Made by a program: the position numbers and the translations under genes. Under the pieces are notes generated by a model. It did no database searches. It was given only the letters and a program-made list of their open reading frames with translations, and was not told the DNA's origin. From Conidiobolus incongruus B7586 (Eukaryota; Entomophthoromycota; Entomophthoromycetes; Entomophthorales; Conidiobolaceae), in NCBI GenBank assembly GCA_000697335.1, contig JNEM01010183.1:1-11248 (forward strand): 11,248 nucleotides of DNA, in the 5' to 3' direction. Below are positions 1 through 6,671 of this stretch, one piece after another; the stretch's first letter is position 1, and each line of letters starts with the position of its first letter.

Positions 1-782
1 AATAATTATATATTATTATTTTATTTAGTTTTTAAAGATACATTAATAATAATAAGTCTGATATTTTTTTAAATAATAATATATTTAATTTGAATTTGTA
101 TTATAAATTAAAGATACTTATAGTTTTATAGTATAATTATAAGATACATAAATTTAAAATCATAAAAGATTTTTTTATATAAAAAATTATAATTACTATA
201 ATTAATATATTCCCTAGGTTATAATTTATATAATTATCATTATTTTAGGCATTTAAGAAAATATGCTTGCAAGATAAAAATTCCTACAAACAAATTTAAT
301 TAGTTTGTGAAACATTAAATTTTAGTCCTTAATAAAAAAAGCACTTTTTTAACTGTTAAAAGCTTGCCAAAAGCTTGGCAAAAAGTTATTAATAATAAAA
401 GAGAGTTAATTTTATATTATTTATTTTTGATTTTATAATTTTGCCATTATTTAATGTAAGTACTGATATCTTAATAATATTGTATTAATTAAAATTGAAT
501 ATATATTAAAATTATCCAATATATGTTAATGTTGTTTTGCTATAGATATTTATAATATCATATATTGAATTTATTATTAACTTAATAATTATATATATAT
601 TTTGTAAAGAAATAAAATTGAATATCAGGTCATACTGGTTTTTATAAAATTTCTATTAATAGCTATTCAATTTTGTATTCGTTAGGAAAGGTTCCCACAA
701 TTTTCAAATTCAATTCATTAAATATCTAAGTTATATTGATTAAATTTAATTGTATAACTAATATTATTGTAAAAAATGTATA
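1..782. other. AT-rich upstream spacer
   Basis: No reading frame, RNA gene or transposon coding segment is recognisable here. The sequence is strongly A+T with only scattered G/C islets. Two small structures stand out: an 11-bp near-perfect tandem repeat that also forms a hairpin at 358-381, and an 11-bp inverted repeat (AAAATTGAATA at 614-624, TATTCAATTTT at 664-674). The right end would be the promoter of the F-box/JmjC gene, but no promoter element can be separated from the background. Confidence 0.6.
358..381. repeat. 11-bp tandem repeat forming a short hairpin
   Basis: AAAAGCTTGCC (358-368) is followed directly by AAAAGCTTGGC (369-379), differing at one base. The same bases give a perfect 7-bp stem, TTGCCAA (364-370) with TTGGCAA (375-381), around a 4-base loop. 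It is one of the few G/C-containing spots in the left spacer. Its role is unknown; it could be a protein-binding site or a chance structure. Confidence 0.45.
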
Positions 783-870
783 GTGACAGAAATAGACAAT
801 CAATCTTCAAAAAATAAAACAGAGATTCAAGATGATGAAGATATAAAAAAAATCATTACTATATTACCCA

Positions 871-1080
871 ATGGGTATCAAACCCTTGAGAAACATTTAT
901 ATTGACAAATTCCAGTCTGATTGCCAACCCAATGTTTACGATCAAGGCCTTGGAAAATTCGCTCAATTCGATGATAATTTCATCCTAGACTTCCTACAAA
1001 ATTTCAACCCCAAGGACTTGATAACATTGATGAGAACATCCAAAGGTTTCTATATTTTATGTAATTCTCAATATTTTTGA
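871..1080 (+). CDS. F-box segment of the JmjC pseudogene
   Basis: This open stretch of 69 codons carries the N-terminal part of the decayed F-box/JmjC gene. Residues about 24-69 read as an F-box: GLGKFAQFDDNFILDFLQNF followed by the NPKDLITLMRTSKGFYILCN stretch, which matches the usual pattern of hydrophobic residues and a small polar turn. The family then has a Trp (sequence of the type ...QYFW), and here that codon is TGA at 1078-1080. The ATG at 871 is probably internal: the preceding frame (783-876) reads an acidic, Lys-rich leader ending ILPNG, which in the family runs straight into the IKPLRN motif. If translated alone the product would be a bare F-box fragment without the oxygenase domain. 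Confidence 0.65.
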   Translation: MGIKPLRNIYIDKFQSDCQPNVYDQGLGKFAQFDDNFILDFLQNFNPKDLITLMRTSKGFYILCNSQYF

Positions 1081-1211
1081 AAAAAATTAAGTAATTTTTT
1101 TAAAAAAAATTTAATAGTAATTTTCAATAATTTAAAAATTAGAAATTTAATTAATTTTAAAATGTTATAATAAAATTTTTTTATAATGATTTATTATTCC
1201 AACTATGATAA

Positions 1212-1793
1212 TGTACTATTACACCCCTCGAAAATTCTATAAGAAGGGATAATGTACTTCGTAGGAGTAATTTAAGTTTAGAGGAATTTATTGAAGTATA
1301 CGAAAAATCTAACTTACCTGTAATTATTACGGATCTAGTGACGAAGTGGCCAGCTTACGGCAACTGGAACGAATCTTACTTAAGGGAACAATTTGGCGAT
1401 ATAATGTTTAGAGCTGAGGCCATAGATATCAAATTAAATGATTATTATGATTACGCTAACAATAACATGGATGAAAGTCCTATATATCTATTCAACAAAA
1501 AATTTGGTGAGAACTGTCCATCAATGTTAAAAGATTTTCAAGTTCCTGAATATTTCAGTGAAGATTTATTCTCCCTATTCGGTAAAAATCGCCCAGACTA
1601 TAGATGGATCATTATCAATCCAAAAAGAAGTAGATCAACGTTTCATAAGGATCCTAATTCGACGTGTGCTTGGAACGCTGTTATTAAAGGTAAAAAATTA
1701 AGGATTTTATTCCCTTCCGATGTACCTCCTCCTGGAGTGTTTACAAACCATGACAAATCTGAAGTTACATCTCCAGTCAGTATTATGGAATAG
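1212..1793 (+). CDS. JmjC core segment with HxD iron ligands, ended by TAG
   Basis: This is the first open part of the JmjC domain in the decayed gene. It starts after a TAA at 1209 and includes the family landmarks DNVLRRSNLSLEEF, then LPVIITDL and KWPAYGNW. The first two iron ligands are in FHKDP: His at 1644-1646 and Asp at 1650-1652. The following AWNAV and the Lys of GKKLRILFP correspond to the core strand and 2-oxoglutarate contact seen in JMJD6. The stop at 1791-1793 follows SIMEW-like context: the family has Trp in the W(F/L) that follows, and the frame continues unchanged beyond it. Translation could begin only at a non-ATG codon (GTG 1338) or at the ATG for the Met of DIMF (1401-1403), so independent expression is unlikely. 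Confidence 0.7.
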   Translation, partial: CTITPLENSIRRDNVLRRSNLSLEEFIEVYEKSNLPVIITDLVTKWPAYGNWNESYLREQFGDIMFRAEAIDIKLNDYYDYANNNMDESPIYLFNKKFGENCPSMLKDFQVPEYFSEDLFSLFGKNRPDYRWIIINPKRSRSTFHKDPNSTCAWNAVIKGKKLRILFPSDVPPPGVFTNHDKSEVTSPVSIME

Positions 1794-2165
1794 TTTATTA
1801 ATTTTTATAAACATTGTAAGCATTATAATTCCAGACCCATAGAGGGAGTGTGCAATGAAGACGAAATCATTTTTGTCCCCAACGGCTGGTGGCATTTCAT
1901 AGTAAATCTGGAAGATTGTATTGCACTCACCCAAAATTATATCAGTTCACAAAATATCGAAAATGTATTGAAATTTTTGAGGGATGAAGCTGACCAGGTA
2001 TCAGGTTGTAAACTTGGAGAATCTTTGTTTGATCAGTTTTCTAAAGTTTATGAACCTAAGAATCTTGAGTTGGTTAAAAGAATGAGAGAGAATAAAAAGA
2101 AGGAAAATGAAAAATCGAGTTGGGAAAATTTGATGGAGGAAGCTCACCAAGGTGGTAAGCTTTAG
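1794..2165 (+). CDS. JmjC C-terminal segment with the third iron ligand
   Basis: Same frame as the preceding segment. It reads through FINFYKHC and RPIEGVCNEDEIIFVPNGWW to the third iron ligand, the His of GWWHF at 1893-1895, then NLEDCIALTQNY, a strong JMJD6-type signature. After the JmjC fold comes the FLRDEADQVSG element of the fungal family and a Lys/Glu-rich tail (RMRENKKKENEK) that looks like a basic, probably nuclear-targeting or helical extension. It ends at TAG 2163-2165. The good preservation of this part, compared with the tract at 1078-1211, indicates that function was lost recently or that constraint persisted on the 3' half. Confidence 0.7.
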   Translation, partial: FINFYKHCKHYNSRPIEGVCNEDEIIFVPNGWWHFIVNLEDCIALTQNYISSQNIENVLKFLRDEADQVSGCKLGESLFDQFSKVYEPKNLELVKRMRENKKKENEKSSWENLMEEAHQGGKL

Positions 2166-2227
2166 TTTTGGACTTAATTTTTAATTTAATTTCAATTCAT
2201 AAACTTATTTAATAATAAATTATTTGT

Positions 2228-2240
2228 TTTATTCAATAAA
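2228..2240. terminator. Palindromic, two-way poly(A) signal
   Basis: TTTATTCAATAAA is a palindrome apart from its central base. It offers AATAAA to the plus-strand gene (2235-2240, about 70 bases past its stop) and to the minus-strand Tag1-like gene (2228-2233, about 25 bases past its stop). A further plus-strand AATAAA lies at 2214-2219. This is the expected place for 3' ends of two convergent genes separated by 92 bases. In DNA this AT-rich such hexamers also arise by chance. Confidence 0.45.
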
Positions 2241-2257
2241 AATCAAAATATAATAAA

Positions 2258-4897
2258 TTAAACTAATTTTTCAAATTCCGAAGTGTTGGTTTCGGGATTG
2301 GTGAACCAATATCCTCTCACCTCCTTCTGTCTGTACCTCAACCACGAGGTAAAACCTCCTTCAAAAAGGATTTTAATTCGTCCTTCCACATCTACAAACC
2401 TGGGTAATTGGGCAACGAGTAGGGGATTAGCTAGCGATAGATGGTGCCACGGTATGGGAAGCCAATGCGACGAATTCTTTCCAGGAGGAATTTGGATAGG
2501 AGGGCTCGGAGGATGATAGGATAACTTAGCCAATTGAGTTCTTTTGAGTTTGGAATCCAAATATGTACAGTTGGCGTCAAGATCGAGCACTGTTACAGGT
2601 ACAGCGAATGGATTAAAGATTGATATTTCAGCTTGGCCCAAAGTCACTCTCCAATTTGTGTGTACATATCTAACCAAATTCGGCTGAAACGCCATAAATG
2701 GGAAATTCTTAAGTCGGAACGATTTCAATCCCTTATGGAGGTATGTCAACTTCGTCGTATTGTTATTACCTTCAACATCTAACCCTAGCATATTGCCAGA
2801 TATCAAATCTGTGAAGAAATTTTCACTCAATGTATTATTTCCTGAGATTTGGATCTGACCTCCAATTTGCATTTGGGTCGTATGGCCAGGTTTTGAAGGA
2901 ATATCCAAATCCTTAATATTCAATTGGCCAATGTACTGATTTTTGTACCGAATGTCGAATTGGAAACTTTCTTGAGGAAATTTAGCGCCGATCTCCTTAC
3001 CATCGTGAGCTACATTGGTGAGGTGAAGAGTTGACGAAAATGTGATGTGATTTATATCTGTTTCCAAGATTTGGACGTCGGTTATATTTAAATCCAAATC
3101 TCTGAACTGATTCACGCCATTTAGGGTCACTGATTGCGAGATTGGTAGTCCTTTGATTTGTATTGGATACTTTGACAGATTCGTGATAGCTTCAATATCC
3201 ACCGATCCTCGTGCGATGAACGTAACGTTGGGTTCAGTCAACACTCTTTGGACTAAAATTTCAAATGGAGATTTCATATTTGAAAGTACTTGAATAGGTG
3301 TTTGATTTAAAGTGCAGTTGACAGTGATGAAATTGGGGTTTTCGTTATTTTGACTACTTTCAACAATTGTCCAATTTGCTTCGGCACGTCCCACTGGGAA
3401 TCTGTACTGATCGAAAATATCCACACTTGGACGGATTCTCAATGGTTCGACATTAAGACCGAAAGGTACAGTTATATTAGAAGTAATGGCAGTATCCAAA
3501 TTGAATTGCCAAATATTTGGGTCAAGATTTGCATTAGATAGAGAAAACTGAGAATACATGGGGGTCATGGAATTGATCAGAGGCTGGCTGAAAGATGGTA
3601 GTGGTAATTCAATTTCGACATTGCCAAGTGACTTCACTAGCCATTGAGGCAATTGTGGTGGGAACTGGACAATTTGTGTAGTCACAGTTGGAGATTGATT
3701 ACTGGTAAATTTGGCAATCATAGATGATATAGATTCAATTTGGAACTTGGAGCATCCCTCATTCGATTTTGATCCAATTAAAGTAGTATAATTGTCAAAA
3801 TTATTACATTTTAAAAGTCCATCAAATTCTAATTGATTCTTCCTATCATTTAAAACAAAGTCCCTAAACCTGACAGACCCTAAAACAGTTTTGTTATATT
3901 TGAGAACCGCTTGGAACAAACCATCTAATTGCATTTCCAAAAAATCTTGCTCCAATATTTGAATTATACCATTCGCATTGATAGTATAATTTTTATCATC
4001 TATGAGATTGTAATCCAACACCTGAGTCATTTCCTTCAATCCGAACAAACCTTTCAATTTCAAACTCTTCACCACATTCACATTTTCAACAGATGGTGAT
4101 AAATATTCCGGTAAAAATGGTACCAATTTTGAACTTAATTTAGCATTTAACACAATTTCCACTTCTTTAGACTTCAGTAAATCTGCCATAAACTTTTCAA
4201 ATTCTCGATTTTGAATTACATAAACTTCGGATTTTACACTTGTAGATTTGTTTAACTTATCAAAAGGATGAAATTTTATAGGTACATCACAAAATGTACC
4301 AATAACACTCCCATCATAAATTATTGATCCTCGATTTAATAAAGCTGTAAATTCTTGATCTCGTAACCATTTGAACCAATTTGGAGATTCTTCACTATTT
4401 GTTAAAGTATCAATTTGAATTTTACCATTTATTACTAATGTTTCTTCAGTTATTTCTAAAATAGAAAATTTTTTTAAAGTTAAATCAAAAGTATTAATAA
4501 AATATTGAACAGTATAAAATATTATTGTAGTTAATATATAATAACTGAAAAGTATTATGATAATGATAATTAGAATTGATTTAAATTTAGAATTACTAAA
4601 TTTTGGTAAAATTGAAGTTGGGGAATTTGTAAAGGTTGTAATATTATTATGTGGTATTAGAGTTTGTGTTGAAGTATTTGAGCGTTTTTTAGAGTGACTG
4701 AAGCGGTCATGTTGTTCTAAATCAGCATTTAAAGATTCTTGGAATTGACTGATTTCATATTCAATGTTGATACTTCCTTCCTCCTCCTGAGAAGTACTTA
4801 GTGCTCGATAATTATTATGATTATGAGTGTTTAGTAAGTTGGTAGTTTCGTTAATATTATTATCATTATCATTTTCTGGAGTATTTTTATGAATCAT
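2258..4897 (-). CDS. Tag1-like vacuolar membrane protein (DUF3712-type)
   Basis: An intact, intronless 879-residue protein. The layout is that of yeast Tag1 (YLR173W), a vacuolar membrane protein reported to help end autophagy during long starvation. A cytosolic tail (1-106) rich in Asn, Ser and Thr is followed by one membrane helix (about 107-130, with an eight-Ile run near its start) and then a long lumenal part (131-879) of repeated beta-sandwich (LEA2/DUF3712-like) domains. The first lumenal strands read LKKFSILEITEETLVINGKI, typical of such a domain start. The lumenal part has well over ten N-glycosylation sequons (for example NKS, NYT, NWT, NCT, NVT, NLS, NIT, NNT, NTS), as expected for an ER-routed lumenal domain, and Lys/Arg before the helix suits a type II topology. 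The tail holds ETTNLL (17-22), an acidic dileucine, and YRAL (30-33), both sorting-signal types used on the way to the vacuole. It is longer than I recall for the yeast protein. Function is inferred by family resemblance only. Confidence 0.8.
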   Translation of the reverse strand: MIHKNTPENDNDNNINETTNLLNTHNHNNYRALSTSQEEEGSINIEYEISQFQESLNADLEQHDRFSHSKKRSNTSTQTLIPHNNITTFTNSPTSILPKFSNSKFKSILIIIIIILFSYYILTTIIFYTVQYFINTFDLTLKKFSILEITEETLVINGKIQIDTLTNSEESPNWFKWLRDQEFTALLNRGSIIYDGSVIGTFCDVPIKFHPFDKLNKSTSVKSEVYVIQNREFEKFMADLLKSKEVEIVLNAKLSSKLVPFLPEYLSPSVENVNVVKSLKLKGLFGLKEMTQVLDYNLIDDKNYTINANGIIQILEQDFLEMQLDGLFQAVLKYNKTVLGSVRFRDFVLNDRKNQLEFDGLLKCNNFDNYTTLIGSKSNEGCSKFQIESISSMIAKFTSNQSPTVTTQIVQFPPQLPQWLVKSLGNVEIELPLPSFSQPLINSMTPMYSQFSLSNANLDPNIWQFNLDTAITSNITVPFGLNVEPLRIRPSVDIFDQYRFPVGRAEANWTIVESSQNNENPNFITVNCTLNQTPIQVLSNMKSPFEILVQRVLTEPNVTFIARGSVDIEAITNLSKYPIQIKGLPISQSVTLNGVNQFRDLDLNITDVQILETDINHITFSSTLHLTNVAHDGKEIGAKFPQESFQFDIRYKNQYIGQLNIKDLDIPSKPGHTTQMQIGGQIQISGNNTLSENFFTDLISGNMLGLDVEGNNNTTKLTYLHKGLKSFRLKNFPFMAFQPNLVRYVHTNWRVTLGQAEISIFNPFAVPVTVLDLDANCTYLDSKLKRTQLAKLSYHPPSPPIQIPPGKNSSHWLPIPWHHLSLANPLLVAQLPRFVDVEGRIKILFEGGFTSWLRYRQKEVRGYWFTNPETNTSEFEKLV

Positions 4898-5823
4898 AAT
4901 ATCAGTTAAAATTCAAATAAAATTTAATTTTAATAGAGGATAACTGATTTATATATACTGAATTTAATTTTATGTGAATAAATTTTAAAATTAGATAATT
5001 ACTAAATCATCATTGAATAAACTGTTGATTAATTGATGGATAAATTGATAATTCGACCTCTACACCTTAATCAAGATAGTTTAGATCGTTTTTAGGTGTA
5101 ATTATGAACAATTCTTTTAAAAATATAATCAAGTAAAAAGATGATAAATGTATTAAAAAATTGACTTAAAAAATCAATACTATGAACAGCAGTGGATATA
5201 TATTATGAACATGATGATTGGTATATATTAAAAATAATAATTTTTTACAATTTGAATAGAATTACATTATGATAAATAATAAATGTTGAATTAGAATTGG
5301 TCAATTTTTCAAATTTGATATATAAAAATTTTAAAAAAAAACTATAAATTATAAAGTATATTATAATTTAAGTTGAATTTTAATCTGTTATTTAATTGAA
5401 TATAAATATAAAAATGCTTTACTTCGTATAAAAATGATAAATTTCTTCTGTTTATTTTTGATACTATAAAACACTGTATTGAATAAAATAAAGGAATATA
5501 TCAGAATACATTATATAAATTGTTAAGATTGTTGGATTTGAAATGAAACATTTCAATATATTAATATATGAATAAGTGTTAAAAGATATTTCTAATTTAA
5601 TTTGAATGAACCTGCCATTTTTGTAATGAGTTGAATAGTTCAATTGTCAAATCAACATTATCAAACATTAAACCCGACCTTTCAAATTCTTTAAAACTTT
5701 GGAAAGTTTGTACCAAAAGTAATATGAGCTCAATATTGATTCAATTAATAACAAATTGAAATATATAAATATGAATTAAACTTGTCATAATTTATTTAGT
5801 TAAATTTAAAATTCCTAGTCAAA
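4898..5823. promoter_or_regulatory. Divergent intergenic region (Tag1-like and small gene)
   Basis: This 926-base region separates two genes transcribed away from each other and must hold both promoters. A TATA-like TATATAAA lies at 5762-5769, about 55 bases before the small gene's ATG, which sits in a good context (AAAATGG). Beside the Tag1-like ATG an 8-bp inverted repeat (ATCAGTTA 4901-4908, TAACTGAT 4941-4948) would fall in the 5' leader. A 10-bp inverted repeat with one mismatch lies at 5061-5070 and 5091-5100. I see no coding frame or RNA gene. None of these elements is proven, given the low G+C background. Confidence 0.45.
5061..5100. repeat. 10-bp inverted repeat in the divergent promoter
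   Basis: TACACCTTAA (5061-5070) and TTTAGGTGTA (5091-5100) are reverse complements at 9 of 10 positions, with 20 bases between them. The core ACACCT/AGGTGT is G/C-containing in a region that otherwise has little G/C. This could be a dimer-type factor site or the footprint of a lost short transposon; the sequence alone does not decide. Confidence 0.35.
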
Positions 5824-5997
5824 ATGGTATCTATTAGTCTCCAACAGTTGGCATGTTACGAGAATTTTACCATCGATCCCAAGCAGAGAGAATTGTTCCT
5901 CATATCCGAGAGAATTCGTACTAGTTTGGAATCTTCAGTAGCTTCGACTCATACATCGGAGTCTAAGAGGTTTAAGTTTAAGTTACCTTGGTTTTAA
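5824..5997 (+). CDS. Small protein of unknown family (copy 1, 57 aa)
   Basis: A 57-codon frame, ATG 5824 to TAA 5995-5997. Three points support it as a real gene: clearly higher G+C and balanced codon use against the AT-rich flanks, a good start context (A at -3, G at +4), and a diverged second copy 719 bases downstream whose similarity lies in protein sequence and starts at the same Met. The shared core is NFTID.KQR (residues 14-22). Residues about 19-38 look like an amphipathic helix rich in Glu, Arg and Leu; the rest is Ser/Thr-rich and ends in a basic-aromatic tail (KRFKFKLPWF). There is no signal peptide, membrane helix or CAAX box. A poly(A) signal lies at 6097-6102. I do not recognise the family. 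It may be a first exon, but no splice donor is needed to explain the frame. Confidence 0.55.
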   Translation: MVSISLQQLACYENFTIDPKQRELFLISERIRTSLESSVASTHTSESKRFKFKLPWF

Positions 5998-6542
5998 TCA
6001 CTGGTTCTTTGTATGTTTTAATTTTATTGTTGTTAAGCTTTGAAAGTGATAAATATTGAGTTTTTTTAAGATATAGATTTCAACTAACTAATTAATAATA
6101 AAGATTTAAGTATTTTGATAATTTGGTTATGTATACATTGATCTTTTGCACCATTTTTCGATCATGTAAAATATATCAATAGTGAATTAAGCATTTAAAA
6201 TTCTATTAATTTTAATATTTTACAACTTATCCATGACTATTAAGAACCCAAATATGATTACTTAAAAAAGAATATTTATGAAAATTTCATCGAAATTTTA
6301 TTTACTATTATAAATAAAATTAATTAATTAATTATTGAAATAATCTGCGTAAATATTTTTTCTAAAAAAGACTAAATTTGTATTAAATTTTGAAAAATAT
6401 TACTTAATTTAGAAATTGGTTATTTTTAATTGATAATTAATGAAAAAAAATTATTTAGTCAGGTTTAAATAGCAAGTAAAGCAACATTTTAAAGTATAAT
6501 TGAAATAGCTGAATTCAAAATTATAACTCTTTTTTTTAAAAA
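5998..6542. other. AT-rich spacer between the two small genes
   Basis: Apart from the AATAAA at 6097-6102, which probably serves copy 1, I see no gene or structured element. The G+C content falls steadily to the right, from the gene-bearing half of the window into the AT-rich half. Confidence 0.5.
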
Positions 6543-6671
6543 ATGACCACTATAAAATTACATCGAGTTGCGATTGTTGGAAATTTTACCATTGATACGA
6601 AACAAAGAAAAATTATATTCCCAAGTACCTGTATAGTTCGCATACTGAAAAAAAATTTACAACCTTTTTAA
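6543..6671 (+). CDS. Diverged paralog of the small gene (copy 2, 42 aa)
   Basis: ATG 6543 opens 42 codons ending at TAA 6669-6671. Without a gap, its first 35 residues align to copy 1 with 15 identities, including the complete NFTID, then K-Q-R, and the spaced S, I and L that follow. In the ten codons starting at the Asn of NFTID (5863 and 6582), 24 of 30 bases agree, and four of the six differences are C-to-T or G-to-A going from copy 1 to copy 2. After residue 35 the similarity stops, and copy 2 ends early with a basic tail (LKKNLQPF). It stands at the edge of the AT-rich tract. It may be a working divergent duplicate or a decaying copy; the open frame over the shared core slightly favours a recent loss or retained function. 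Confidence 0.42.
   Translation: MTTIKLHRVAIVGNFTIDTKQRKIIFPSTCIVRILKKNLQPF

Larger units (their letters stand above)
783..2165 (+). pseudogene. F-box + JmjC domain gene (JMJD6-like), decayed
   Basis: The intact fungal family joins an N-terminal F-box (Skp1/cullin ubiquitin ligase adaptor) to a JmjC Fe(II)/2-oxoglutarate oxygenase domain close to human JMJD6, a nuclear protein hydroxylase/demethylase. Here the homology can be followed throughout, but it changes frame twice: near 871-877, just after ILPNG, and in the A-run 1102-1109. It is also stopped at 1078 (TGA), 1128, 1140, 1152, 1158, 1206, 1209 and 1791 (TAG). Several stops sit where family members have Trp or Gln. No ATG opens the first frame; GTG at 783 marks the first plausible codon, after an in-frame TAA at 747. 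I found no GT-AG intron that removes 1078-1240 and keeps the F-box in phase with the JmjC part: the donors near the F-box end are phase 1 and the acceptors need phase 2. The active-site triad survives. A poly(A) signal lies at 2214-2219. Sequencing error is the main alternative. The family comparison is from memory. Confidence 0.8.

Noticed and set aside
1775-1833. Small intron removing the TAG at 1791 (acceptor TTCCAG at 1828-1833)
   Set aside because: The nearest donors give out-of-phase joins that hit a stop at once, and the bases on both sides of the TAG encode residues expected in the family. A 19-base GTAAG...CCAG pair at 1815-1833 is too short for an intron and would not remove the stop.
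1707-1934. Minus-strand 75-codon frame opposite the JmjC gene
   Set aside because: It is the antisense shadow of conserved JmjC coding sequence and shows no protein character of its own.
2283-2516. Plus-strand 77-codon frame opposite the Tag1-like gene
   Set aside because: Antisense shadow of the C-terminal part of the 879-residue gene; no independent support.
3350-3541. Plus-strand 63-codon frame opposite the Tag1-like gene
   Set aside because: Antisense shadow inside a well-supported longer gene.
5965-5997. Peptide pheromone precursor with a Lys-Arg cleavage site before FKFKLPWF
   Set aside because: There is no signal peptide, no repeated peptide unit and no CAAX box, and the Lys-Arg is not present at the matching place in copy 2, so a secreted or prenylated pheromone is not supported.
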